Assembly (NCBI RefSeq): GCF_014636865.1 | Contig: NZ_BMER01000004.1 | Location: forward strand, 434,001 to 498,000 | Length of the DNA: 64,000 nt | DNA from: Parapedobacter pyrenivorans | GTDB taxonomy: Bacteria; Bacteroidota; Bacteroidia; Sphingobacteriales; Sphingobacteriaceae | Direction: 5' to 3' | Part shown: positions 9,711-18,485 of the stretch, in pieces | How the letters are laid out: each line of letters begins with the position of its first letter | Numbering within the stretch: the first letter of the stretch is position 1 | Program-made: the position numbers and the translations under genes | The notes under the pieces: model-generated | Database searches by the model: none | What the model was told of the DNA's origin: nothing | The model's input: only the letters and a program-made list of their open reading frames with translations

Positions 9711-11180
9711 ATGATGATTATTAATTCCTTTGCAAAGGTATTTGTTACAAGATTTACTGTATGCTGTTTGATTTGGGGTGGGATTTTATTGTTGCCGGTC
9801 CTATTGGCGTCTTGTGGAAAAAGGCAGGTGATTGCAGAAATCCCCACTACCCCTCCTCCCGGTCCAACTGATGGTAAACAGGATGATGATGAAGATAACC
9901 CGGATGAAGAGGACCCTGATACTACTCCGCCAGAAGGGGATTTTGTTACCGTAGGTAGTGGAAGCGGATCGTTGATCATCGACGGAAAGGATGGGCGCTA
10001 TTCTTGCAGTACAGCCATCAAAATCAAGAGCGGGAATTACGCAAGCATTGCCATACGTAATTTATCTGGTGAGCAAGGTTGCCCCTTTGTCATTGTAAAT
10101 GAAGGTTCGGTCGAGCTTAGCGGGTCCGGTAGGGTGATGTCTCTTGAAAATTTATCCTACGTTAATATACTTGGAAATTCGGACCCGTCCGTGACACATG
10201 GTTTTTTGTTCCGGAATATGAACAATGAGGCTATCCAAATGAACGGTACGATCAACAATTTCGCGCTATCCAATGCACGTTTTGAGGGGATCAATGCATA
10301 CGCAGTTATCCGGTATAAACCGACTTTAGCATACGATGGATCGGATCGCTCTTTTATTAAAAACTTGCGGTTCTTGAATCTGGCTTCCGACAACAGCGGC
10401 ACATTAATACGCTTTGAAGCGAGTGAGGGCAATGGAACTGTTACAGGTTTAATACGTGGAATTGAAATTGCAGGCGTCCGTTTTTCCAATTCGCCCGCTG
10501 TAGGTAGCGTTGTCGTACTGGAGAAAGCAGAAGATGTCGACATACACAATAACGTCATCGAAAATATCAATTCGTCCAATAATAACCACAACGGTGTATT
10601 TTACATACAAGGTAACGGTAGATTTTACAACAACATCGTCAGACATCATCAGGGAAATGCCATCCGGGCCTGGATTTTCAGCATTGGTAACACGCCTAAA
10701 GAGATGCTTATCTACAATAATATCGTTGTCAACTCGCGCGAATACGGCGCATTTGAATTACAGGCATTCCCGCGAGACATCGTTGCCGGCATTTCTACAT
10801 TCGCAAATGCCAAGGTATTCAACAATACCTGCGGTGATTTGCGACCGAAAGCTGGTACATTTCCCGCACAGGTAGTCGATTTATATAGTTTACGGGGCGG
10901 GACATGTGAGATTTTCAACAATGTAGGCTATACATTCTATCGGGTGGGCCAAAACAATACCAATTATTTTTGGAATGAATTAGGAGATACATCTCCCTCC
11001 AAACACAGTAACAATCTGTACTACGATAACTACCAATTAGCGGGTATTATCAACGACTCCGAGTTTTTTTTGAATACAGCATCTCCCCTTAAAAAGGCAG
11101 CGGTGCCATTTCATTTGCTTACGGAAGACATCTACGGAAATAAACGCGGCGATAAACCCTCAGTGGGTGCGGTAGAATAA
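9711..11180 (+). CDS. Secreted lipoprotein with right-handed parallel beta-helix
   Basis: About 489 residues from ATG 9711. An ATG directly follows at 9714, and a TTG at 9681 is also in frame but would lengthen the signal peptide awkwardly. The N-terminus is hydrophobic and ends in a lipobox, LLAS-Cys35, so the mature protein should be lipidated and probably surface or periplasmic. A low-complexity Pro/Asp/Glu linker follows (about residues 47-80). The rest shows repeated short strands with Asn-rich turns (VDIHNNVIENINSSNN, GRFYNNIVRHHQGN, EMLIYNNIVVNS), the pattern of NosD/pectate-lyase-like beta-helices. Such proteins bind or cleave acidic polysaccharides. No catalytic residues could be assigned. 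It precedes a glycosidase-like lipoprotein and faces the polysaccharide locus, so a role in trimming or attaching that glycan is plausible but unproven. Confidence 0.8.
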   Translation: MMIINSFAKVFVTRFTVCCLIWGGILLLPVLLASCGKRQVIAEIPTTPPPGPTDGKQDDDEDNPDEEDPDTTPPEGDFVTVGSGSGSLIIDGKDGRYSCSTAIKIKSGNYASIAIRNLSGEQGCPFVIVNEGSVELSGSGRVMSLENLSYVNILGNSDPSVTHGFLFRNMNNEAIQMNGTINNFALSNARFEGINAYAVIRYKPTLAYDGSDRSFIKNLRFLNLASDNSGTLIRFEASEGNGTVTGLIRGIEIAGVRFSNSPAVGSVVVLEKAEDVDIHNNVIENINSSNNNHNGVFYIQGNGRFYNNIVRHHQGNAIRAWIFSIGNTPKEMLIYNNIVVNSREYGAFELQAFPRDIVAGISTFANAKVFNNTCGDLRPKAGTFPAQVVDLYSLRGGTCEIFNNVGYTFYRVGQNNTNYFWNELGDTSPSKHSNNLYYDNYQLAGIINDSEFFLNTASPLKKAAVPFHLLTEDIYGNKRGDKPSVGAVE

Positions 11181-11189
11181 GTAAGATTT

Positions 11190-11208
11190 CGGTTTTAGCT
11201 GAAAACCG
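11190..11208 (+). other. Short perfect stem-loop between two lipoprotein genes
   Basis: CGGTTTT and AAAACCG form a perfect 7-bp stem around a 5-nt AGCTG loop, between the beta-helix stop (11180) and the next ATG (11223). There is no strong T-run. It could be a weak terminator or an mRNA-stability element that separates expression of the two genes. Confidence 0.35.
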
Positions 11209-11222
11209 TTAATTAGAAATGA

Positions 11223-12827
11223 ATGAAATATAGTTATCAAATGATCAAGCTCTCAGTATTTTACATCATCCTTGGGATGAATATCATAGGATGTTCAAAA
11301 AATGGTGCTCGGGAGGATAGTATCCAAGGTCCGGACATCGAACGGCCATCCGATGTTGGAAATAAGCCGAATGGCATTCCCTTTAGTAATATGCTCGGTG
11401 TAAACGGGTTTGACTGGGAGTACACCAATAATACTAACGCCTTTGATGATCGTAAATTTGAACTGATCAAGACATTTACCGGGTTCAGGCAATATTTGGA
11501 TTGGGATCGGATAGAAGAAAAGGAGGGTTTTTATAGATTCAGTTACGACGAAATTTATAAAAAAAACCAGGAGAATGGCATCACGACACTGGCGTGTTTG
11601 CAGATTATTCCGCAGTGGTTCAGAGAGAAGTATTACGCGGGTGAGTACAATGTCTCTGACCGTTATAATAGTTTGAGAGATTATACTCCGGTGCCGAAAG
11701 GCGCTGACAAAAGTAATCCCAGGTCCTATATTGATATGGGAAAATTGGGCTTTCAAATGGCGGCCCGATACGGAAACAACCCGTCAATTGATCCAAAGTT
11801 AATCAAGGCCGTGACATGGGGAGACGCCCGGGATACTAAAATCGGATTGGGTACATTGAAATATATTGAGTGTAGCAACGAACCCGACAAGGATTGGCGG
11901 GGGCCTGAGGCACAGCAGACACCGGAGGAATATGCAGCTCAACTATCCGCATTTTACGATGGTCACATGGGCACTTTAGGTGAGGGAGTCGGTGTAAAAA
12001 CCGCAGATCCATCGATGAACGTAGTGATGGCGGGTATTGCCTTCCCTGATCCGAAATGGGTAGAGAAGATGATTGAATGGTGTAAGAAAAATCGGGTCAA
12101 GGATGGTCAATATACGCTCTGTTTTGATGTTATCAATTACCACGAATATTCGGCGAAGCGATCGGGCGAGTATTGGAACAATCCGGATCTAAATGCCAAC
12201 CATGGGATGGCTCCGGAGCTTTCCAACGTTGGTAAAGTCGCGACTAATTTTAGAAAAGTAAGCGAAGAAAAGGCGGGCGGATTGGAGGTCTGGGTTACCG
12301 AATGCGGGTTCGATGTGAATGAAAGGAGTATACAAAGAGCACTACCGATCAAAAACAAAACCACATTCGACTCTCAAGCGGATTGGACATTGCGCACTTC
12401 GCTGCTGTATGCCCGAAAAGGAATCGACCGGGTATTTTTCTATATGTTGAATGATGTCAATATTAACAGTGATATCCAATATGCATCATCGGGTCTCATC
12501 GAGGGAAACGAGCGCCGGCCATCAGCAGATTTCCTTTTGCAGGCTAAAAATTTGATCGGTGAATACGTGTATTCAGGAACTATTAATGATGACCCCCTAG
12601 TGGATATTTATACTTTGGGTCAAAACAAAATATACGTACTGACCGTACCGGATCAAAAGGGCAGAGAAGAAAAATACACACTGGACTTGCCCGGAATCAA
12701 AGGCGTAAAAATCCATACGCCCCGCAAGGGCCACGATTCGATGTTATCGGCAGATCAAGCTCTCGCGAACGGAAAACTGGAAGTCCTTGTAACGGAAACC
12801 CCTACTTTTGTAGAAGTATTGAACTAA
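11223..12827 (+). CDS. Clan GH-A-like glycoside hydrolase lipoprotein
   Basis: A 534-residue protein from ATG 11223. The signal ends in the lipobox IIG-Cys24. The body reads as a TIM-barrel glycosidase: it has a YIECSNEPD segment, where Asn219-Glu220 match the Asn-Glu acid/base pair of clan GH-A, and VWVTECGF, where Glu360 fits the nucleophile strand. FDVINYHEYS and a late beta-rich tail (about 450-534) also fit families such as GH39 or GH5 with a C-terminal beta domain. The exact family and substrate are not recognised. It follows the beta-helix lipoprotein by 42 bp and converges on the polysaccharide operon, ending 11 bp from the flippase stop. It may degrade or process the polysaccharide made by the neighbouring locus. 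Confidence 0.75.
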   Translation: MKYSYQMIKLSVFYIILGMNIIGCSKNGAREDSIQGPDIERPSDVGNKPNGIPFSNMLGVNGFDWEYTNNTNAFDDRKFELIKTFTGFRQYLDWDRIEEKEGFYRFSYDEIYKKNQENGITTLACLQIIPQWFREKYYAGEYNVSDRYNSLRDYTPVPKGADKSNPRSYIDMGKLGFQMAARYGNNPSIDPKLIKAVTWGDARDTKIGLGTLKYIECSNEPDKDWRGPEAQQTPEEYAAQLSAFYDGHMGTLGEGVGVKTADPSMNVVMAGIAFPDPKWVEKMIEWCKKNRVKDGQYTLCFDVINYHEYSAKRSGEYWNNPDLNANHGMAPELSNVGKVATNFRKVSEEKAGGLEVWVTECGFDVNERSIQRALPIKNKTTFDSQADWTLRTSLLYARKGIDRVFFYMLNDVNINSDIQYASSGLIEGNERRPSADFLLQAKNLIGEYVYSGTINDDPLVDIYTLGQNKIYVLTVPDQKGREEKYTLDLPGIKGVKIHTPRKGHDSMLSADQALANGKLEVLVTETPTFVEVLN

Positions 12828-12838
12828 AATTATTTAAA

Positions 12839-14182
12839 TCATCTTCGGTAGCGGGCGAATTTCAATAGCCGTTGGATCTCAAAAGAACTTAATTGCAGTA
12901 TTCCCAGTAAAGGAATGGGAAGTCTATTTCGCGCCAAGGCTAGAAACCCGAATACCAGTCCAATGACGATACTGACAGCACTGGAAAGCGTTGCAGCATA
13001 AATGCTTTTGGTAGCATACACAGCCACAAAGCAGGTAAGTACCCCAACTGCCACCATAATCACCACTTTAATAAAGTTGATTTTAGGTAGGCGGAAAACA
13101 TCAATGGTCAGCGCGAGGAAACGTTCAGCTGGGTAAAGCAACGTAATAATCATGTAGATCCGCAGCAGGTTGGGTGCTTCTGTACCAACGTATTTTTCTC
13201 CCGCAAGCAACAATATCGCGTAATCGGCAAAAAATATCGTTGCCACACAAACAGGAAGTAGCGCAAATGAAAAAAGACCGATGTATTTTTGTGTCATACG
13301 AAGTACTCCCGCCCGATCTCCTTGATTATACGCCTCAGACATGGTTGGCATAGCGGCGAATACGACGCTCCGCAAGGGTAACTCGACAATTTGAATCAAC
13401 TTTGAACCTGCATTATAGACGGCTAGGGCTGCGGTTCCTAGCAAGAACTTAATGATAAATGTGCCTGAAAGATTCATCAATGTGGCGGTAATACTTGTAC
13501 CGACACTGTATTTTCCAAAATTAAACAGTTCTCGGATGTAGGGCTTGCTTACCAACCTGATTTTACTGATCAAAGTCCATCTGCAGGCGATCGCTATTCC
13601 ACTCGACAGCAGGTTCGATGCCATATAGCAATAGATAACATGAACAACTGTTAATTCTCCTATGAGAATTGCCACTATAATGAAAACCATCAACGAACCC
13701 TGATTTGTCAAATTAAGCGCCAATAACCTATCAAACTGCTGTCTCGCCTGCAGTACGCAGTTCGCCATGAAAAAAGGCAACGAAAACAAATAAATGACAC
13801 CAAAATACTGAAGAAATAATCGAATACTTGAGTCTTCGACCCGATCGACAAAAAGATAAGCGATACCATTGACAAGTAAAAATATGCTGGTTATGCAAAT
13901 TGCGATTATCCAAGCCGCACCTGCAATCTTATCCTTTTTTACGGGCCCCTCTCCGGCATAAAAATTAATAAAGGCTGTAGACAGAAACCCTGACCTGAAC
14001 GTGTCAAAGAATAATAATACGGTTAGAAAAAAGCTGTATTCCCCCATATCATTGAGTGATAAGTATCGGAACAGCAGTGTCAACGTGAGCATACCGATAA
14101 GGGCACTTGAACCATTGCTCAACAACGATAACACATACTTATTTTTAAAAATACCGCTTACATATTTCATCAAACCAACCAT
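12839..14182 (-). CDS. Wzx-type polysaccharide flippase (MOP superfamily)
   Basis: A 447-residue integral membrane protein with about twelve hydrophobic segments spread over the whole length, typical of Wzx/RfbX flippases (usual length 400-500). These move lipid-linked oligosaccharide repeats across the inner membrane. The start is ATG 14182; an in-frame ATG four codons later (14170) is also possible. It is the last gene of the minus-strand polysaccharide locus and starts 13 bp after the stop of a glycosyltransferase gene. Together with the Wzy-like protein at 22492 and the Wzc-like protein at 23941 it indicates a Wzy-dependent pathway. Substrate specificity cannot be read from the sequence. 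Confidence 0.88.
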   Translation of the reverse strand: MVGLMKYVSGIFKNKYVLSLLSNGSSALIGMLTLTLLFRYLSLNDMGEYSFFLTVLLFFDTFRSGFLSTAFINFYAGEGPVKKDKIAGAAWIIAICITSIFLLVNGIAYLFVDRVEDSSIRLFLQYFGVIYLFSLPFFMANCVLQARQQFDRLLALNLTNQGSLMVFIIVAILIGELTVVHVIYCYMASNLLSSGIAIACRWTLISKIRLVSKPYIRELFNFGKYSVGTSITATLMNLSGTFIIKFLLGTAALAVYNAGSKLIQIVELPLRSVVFAAMPTMSEAYNQGDRAGVLRMTQKYIGLFSFALLPVCVATIFFADYAILLLAGEKYVGTEAPNLLRIYMIITLLYPAERFLALTIDVFRLPKINFIKVVIMVAVGVLTCFVAVYATKSIYAATLSSAVSIVIGLVFGFLALARNRLPIPLLGILQLSSFEIQRLLKFARYRR

Positions 14183-14195
14183 CTTTCGATCTTCC

Positions 14196-14999
14196 CTATT
14201 TACGTGTGAGGTTTTTTGCTCTGTTCAAAAGTGCACTTACCAATCCGCCCTCCTGCTGAAGTTTACGATCGGATGTCCAAACCAACGATTTCCAACCTTT
14301 GACGCGTTTCAATTCGCCAAAACGCTGATTGAGTTTCAACGCGAGGTAGCCATCCTCGTTCGCTCCCTCAGGGTGTTCATAACCTTCGACTGTTAACCCA
14401 TCGCTTTTCCGATAACCCGAGCTACAGCCATAAACATACATAGCATGATTCTTTCTACCGTTGAAAATCTTATATAGATCGCCAAGTGACTCATACAGGA
14501 AATAGGCAAAGCGCGCCCCTTTCTTTTCAGAGAAAAACGCAAAACTCCCATATGTACAGGCTACCTTATGATCACGAAGAGGTAACGTCATCCTGTCAAT
14601 CCAATATGGGGAATAAATCGAATCCGCATCGGCATTAAGAATAAATTTTCCTTTTGCATGCTGCAATCCGGTATTCCGTGCATGTTTAACGCCTTGGCGC
14701 ATTTCTCGTAGCAGTGTAACTCCGGTTCCTTCAACAAATTCAATTGTGCGGTCGGTGGAATTGTTATCTACAACAATAATTTCGACGGCTTGATTGGTGA
14801 CTGAAAACGACAATGAAGACAGGGTCCGCAAAATATGCGTTTCCTCATTGTATGCGGGGATAACCACTGATACTTGCGGTTCCACTGAACAAAGTCTGGT
14901 CAAACGATCTTTAATCAGGTCCTTTTGTCCTAAGAACCACTCCGCAGACCTTAGGTGGCTGTTGACGAAGTCAGGTGAATTCAGTGGTCTTACAAACAT
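14196..14999 (-). CDS. Family 2 glycosyltransferase
   Basis: 267 residues. After a short N-terminal extension, the GT-A start VSVVIPAYNEETHILRTL (about residue 43) and VVDNNSTDRT lead to the metal-binding NADADSIY motif. The later segment has GANEDGYLALKL, fitting the acceptor-side acid. No membrane segments were seen, so it is cytoplasmic or peripheral and should transfer a sugar from a nucleotide donor to the growing lipid-linked repeat. Its stop lies 13 bp before the flippase start. The donor and acceptor are unknown. Confidence 0.88.
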   Translation of the reverse strand: MFVRPLNSPDFVNSHLRSAEWFLGQKDLIKDRLTRLCSVEPQVSVVIPAYNEETHILRTLSSLSFSVTNQAVEIIVVDNNSTDRTIEFVEGTGVTLLREMRQGVKHARNTGLQHAKGKFILNADADSIYSPYWIDRMTLPLRDHKVACTYGSFAFFSEKKGARFAYFLYESLGDLYKIFNGRKNHAMYVYGCSSGYRKSDGLTVEGYEHPEGANEDGYLALKLNQRFGELKRVKGWKSLVWTSDRKLQQEGGLVSALLNRAKNLTRK

Positions 15000-15020
15000 A
15001 TTTCAAATGAACTAGTTGAA

Positions 15021-16712
15021 TTATAAATTTCTGCTCTTTAATTGGGATACGGCATAATCACAGGCCCTTGCAGTCAGCGCCATGTATGTCAATGATGGAT
15101 TTTGGCAACCGGAAGAGGTCATGCAACTACCGTCCGTAACAAATACATTTTTTACGCTATGAATCTGATTGAATCCATTCAATACAGAAGTATTGGGGTC
15201 ACGTCCCATACGCGCCGTCCCCATTTCGTGTACGGAAGATCCGCCAGGAGTCTTGTAGTTAAAAGAAACTATTTTATCGAAACTTGCCTTATCCAGCATT
15301 TCGAACGCACTTTCTTTAATATGTTCCCGCATCAAGCGCTCATTTTCTCCGAATGAGAAATTGATCTTTATCAAAGGCTGACCCCATGTATCGGTCCGAT
15401 CGGGCGAGGTGGTGACCCTGTTGTCACGATAAGGAAGGCATTCGCCCCATCCGGCGATCCAAACCATCCAGGGTCCGGGTTGGGTCAAACGCTGCTTGAA
15501 ATCCTCACCAAACCCTTTGAGTTCAAACATCTGCTCTTCCCAACCTTGTCGTTCGCCAGCTCCCTGCAGATTATATCCTCTTAGAAAGCGCTCGGTGCGG
15601 TTGCCTTCTAAATTCTGATACCTGGGAATCAAGAACCCGCAGGGTCGTCTTCCCTTATAGTAGGTATCCTTAAATCCTTCATAAACCCCGTAGGCGCCTG
15701 CTGAAGAATGGTGGTCCATCAAATTTCGGCCCAATTCACCACTATCATTGCCCAACCCATCGGGAAATCTACTCGACTTGGAATTCAAAAGAATTGCCGC
15801 CGTAGCAATCGTCGAAGCATTCAGAAAAATAATACGTGCAAAATATTCATACGTCTTCTTTTCTATTGTATCAATAATGCGAACCCCTGTAGCCCGCTTC
15901 GTGTCATCATCATACATGATCTCCGTAACAATAGAAAATGGGCGTAATGTCAAATTGCCCGTAGCTACCGCTGCGGGAATGGTAGCACTGTTACTACTGA
16001 AATATCCCCCATAAGGACAACCCCTCGTACACAGGTTTCGATACAAACACGGTCCTCTTCCCTCCCACCCGCGTGTCAAATTAGCCACTCGTGCGATGGT
16101 CAACGTTCGACCATCGAAATTTTTCCGGATCGAATCCGCTAAATGTTCTTCCACACAATTTAGCTCCATAGGAGGTAAAAATTCGCTGTCAGGTAATTGG
16201 GAAAGATTCTCCCTGCGTCCACTGACACCTATAAATTTCTCAACGTAGCTATACCAAGGTGCAATATCTTTGTATCGAATAGGCCAATCTACCGCAATCC
16301 CATCTTTCTGATTAGCTTCGAAATCTAGGTCACTCCAACGATAACACTGCCGACCCCACGTCAGCGACCGCCCTCCTACTTGAAATCCCCTAAGCCATCT
16401 AAATGGCTTTTCCTGAATATAAGGGTGGTGTTCATCTGAAGCAAAGAAATGCCGATCTGCTTCATCTCCCGCCCACGCTTGGATCGGGTTCTGTTTGGTG
16501 TATTGTGCTGTGTTCCGCAGCCGGTGAGGAAAGTCCCAAGGATTAAGCATAGCGGTGGGATAGTCCTTACTATGTTCCACGTTCTGACCGCGTTCCAACA
16601 GCAAAGTCTTGAGCCCTTTCTTACATAATTCCATGGCTGCCCATCCTCCGCTGATACCGGAGCCGACGACAATTGCGTCGTAGATATTGTTTTTTATGTT
16701 GACCGGGCACAT
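15021..16712 (-). CDS. GMC-family FAD sugar dehydrogenase with probable Fe-S motif
   Basis: 563 residues. The N-terminus has the FAD-binding GSGISGG motif followed by LLLERG. At 222-232, Cys222, Cys228 and Cys232 form CX5CX3C, the spacing of the cysteines that hold the 3Fe-4S cluster in bacterial FAD-dependent glucose dehydrogenase. The C-terminus carries HEMGTARMG (His495) and QNPS (Asn538), the expected His/Asn catalytic pair. Enzymes of this subgroup oxidise sugar hydroxyls and pass electrons to a cytochrome. The next gene upstream encodes the gluconate-2-dehydrogenase subunit 3 partner, 30 bp away, so the two form a complex. No cytochrome c subunit is adjacent. Its place inside a glycan operon is unusual: it may oxidise a sugar of the polymer, for example at C3 as in glucoside 3-dehydrogenases, but that is inference. 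Confidence 0.88.
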   Translation of the reverse strand: MCPVNIKNNIYDAIVVGSGISGGWAAMELCKKGLKTLLLERGQNVEHSKDYPTAMLNPWDFPHRLRNTAQYTKQNPIQAWAGDEADRHFFASDEHHPYIQEKPFRWLRGFQVGGRSLTWGRQCYRWSDLDFEANQKDGIAVDWPIRYKDIAPWYSYVEKFIGVSGRRENLSQLPDSEFLPPMELNCVEEHLADSIRKNFDGRTLTIARVANLTRGWEGRGPCLYRNLCTRGCPYGGYFSSNSATIPAAVATGNLTLRPFSIVTEIMYDDDTKRATGVRIIDTIEKKTYEYFARIIFLNASTIATAAILLNSKSSRFPDGLGNDSGELGRNLMDHHSSAGAYGVYEGFKDTYYKGRRPCGFLIPRYQNLEGNRTERFLRGYNLQGAGERQGWEEQMFELKGFGEDFKQRLTQPGPWMVWIAGWGECLPYRDNRVTTSPDRTDTWGQPLIKINFSFGENERLMREHIKESAFEMLDKASFDKIVSFNYKTPGGSSVHEMGTARMGRDPNTSVLNGFNQIHSVKNVFVTDGSCMTSSGCQNPSLTYMALTARACDYAVSQLKSRNL

Positions 16713-16742
16713 TTCGTTGTATACTAATTAGGTATATATATA

Positions 16743-17327
16743 CTAGTTGGTTGCCCAACATTTTTGTCCCGCCCCCATCGCTAAGCAGGGTTGGTATACC
16801 CCCGGCACATAATCATAAGCCAAGGCTTGCGTAGCACCTTCCATGGAAGTGCAATAGCTGATTATTGTATACTTTTTCATCAACTCCATGCCATCCATCC
16901 CCAAAACCCGTAATCTGATCTTTCGAAATAGAGAATTTTGCTCGTCATTATGTTCGTAGCGGATGAGAATCGTAACCCGTTGTGGATAATTACAGCTGGA
17001 AAATGACTGTCCATATTTTTTTTCACTATCCCGCTCTACCCGCTTCAACCAGTTGATGAAAGATTGCTGTGCTTCCCGGGATTCGCAATCACCAATCAAT
17101 TTGACGACACAATTAGCTACCCCTGCATCGTTTGCTCCGGGCGAATCAGTCTTCGGTATGATCGTTTCGGCTATATCTCCTATTAATGTCTGAAAATCAG
17201 AAAGCTCAACCACATGCCCCCCTCCCATCAATCGATTATTATACAATGATTTAAACAACGAAAAAGAAGCAATCACACCGGCCACTGCGGTGACTGCTTT
17301 AATAGCTGATCGTCTATCCATTGTCAT
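16743..17327 (-). CDS. Gluconate 2-dehydrogenase subunit 3 family protein
   Basis: 194 residues from the ATG at 17327. A longer frame reaches 17396 but would overlap the upstream glycosyltransferase, and the chosen start gives a normal signal. The N-terminus MDRRSAIKAV followed by a hydrophobic stretch is Tat-like, suggesting export of the folded complex. The family signature AETIIPKTDSPGANDAGV and the C-terminal DYVPGVYQPC are present. Such small subunits accompany GMC-type dehydrogenase subunits and carry them across the membrane. The GMC gene follows directly. The cysteine near the C-terminus (YQPC) is typical of the family. The start sits 20 bp downstream of the glycosyltransferase stop at 17348. 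Confidence 0.85.
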   Translation of the reverse strand: MTMDRRSAIKAVTAVAGVIASFSLFKSLYNNRLMGGGHVVELSDFQTLIGDIAETIIPKTDSPGANDAGVANCVVKLIGDCESREAQQSFINWLKRVERDSEKKYGQSFSSCNYPQRVTILIRYEHNDEQNSLFRKIRLRVLGMDGMELMKKYTIISYCTSMEGATQALAYDYVPGVYQPCLAMGAGQKCWATN

Positions 17328-17347
17328 CTTCTTTTCCGCATTAACGT

Positions 17348-18481
17348 TTACAAAGATTCGTATACATTCAACAACTTGATGGCTGCATTTCTCCAAGTGA
17401 ACGCTTCCGCCCGCTTCAGTCCTTTTATGATCATCCCAGTTCTTTGTTCTTCATTACTCAGTACCTGTCCTATAGCGCCCGCCATATCCGTTACGTCCAA
17501 TGGATCGATTAGCAGAGCAGCAGGGCCTGCCACCTCAGGCATTGACGAAGTATTAGACGTAATGACAGGTATCCCACAGGCCATAGCTTCCAAAATCGGC
17601 AGGCCAAAACTCTCTCGGAGAGAAGGATAAATGAACAACGTTGCCGAATTATACATTAACGGCATCTGATCTGGCAGAATATATCCCGGAAAGATAAAGT
17701 GGTTTACCAATTTTGCATAACCCGATTGCTGTAATTGCTCAAGCACCATTTCTCTTGAATAGTCCAAAATCACCATTGGCAGCGGTGCCGTTGCATTAAC
17801 GATATACTTTATGTAAGCATCAATAGTATTCTTGGTATTCTTTTTCGGTGCTGTATTTCCTAAAAACAGTGTAAATTTATCGGGCAACCCTAATGATTTC
17901 CTGAACTTTTCAACTTCATCGTCCAGATAGTAATTATTAAACCGGGAATTGACAGCATTATGAATCACTTTGATCTTATCTTCCGGGATTTGAAGCCGAT
18001 CCAACATGACTTTTTTTTCAAATTCGGAAACGGTGATGATGGCTTTGGCTTTCCGGACAGCGGACGGCACCACCCATCTTCTATAAATGTTACCGAAATT
18101 CTGATACCACGTGCCGGCCATATCCAATTTTTCCAAGTATATGATATCGTGGAGCGTAAGCACCAACGGTACGGATGGAAGCAATGCCGCCGTATTGCAA
18201 GTTGCATGTAAAATGTCTAATTGTGCATTGCGTATTGTCTTAGGTAGCAACATTTGCTCCCAGATGGGATAAGGCAAACTTGCCAGTTCGCAAACCCGTA
18301 CGTGAGCCGACTCCTCGATACATCTATCAACATCCTTTTTTACAAAGATAGTGTATTCATGCTTGGAGTCGACGGTTTGCAATTCTCTAATAAGCTCCAA
18401 GGCCACTACCTCCATCCCGTGTTTCTTAGGCCGAAACAGCCTTTGTACTTCAATGCCTATCTGCTTGCCCGCTTTTCCCAT
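17348..18481 (-). CDS. Family 4 (GT-B) glycosyltransferase
   Basis: 377 residues from ATG 18481. A start at 18505 is possible but would overlap the upstream gene, and 18481 leaves a clean 4-bp gap. N-terminal Rossmann-like half, then FTLFLGNTAPKKNT at the start of the donor half, and the C-terminal ESFGLPILEAMACGIPVI block with the EX7E acid pair of GT4 retaining enzymes. It likely adds a hexose to the polysaccharide repeat. Donor and linkage are not predictable. Confidence 0.88.
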   Translation of the reverse strand: MGKAGKQIGIEVQRLFRPKKHGMEVVALELIRELQTVDSKHEYTIFVKKDVDRCIEESAHVRVCELASLPYPIWEQMLLPKTIRNAQLDILHATCNTAALLPSVPLVLTLHDIIYLEKLDMAGTWYQNFGNIYRRWVVPSAVRKAKAIITVSEFEKKVMLDRLQIPEDKIKVIHNAVNSRFNNYYLDDEVEKFRKSLGLPDKFTLFLGNTAPKKNTKNTIDAYIKYIVNATAPLPMVILDYSREMVLEQLQQSGYAKLVNHFIFPGYILPDQMPLMYNSATLFIYPSLRESFGLPILEAMACGIPVITSNTSSMPEVAGPAALLIDPLDVTDMAGAIGQVLSNEEQRTGMIIKGLKRAEAFTWRNAAIKLLNVYESL

Positions 18482-18485
18482 GTTA

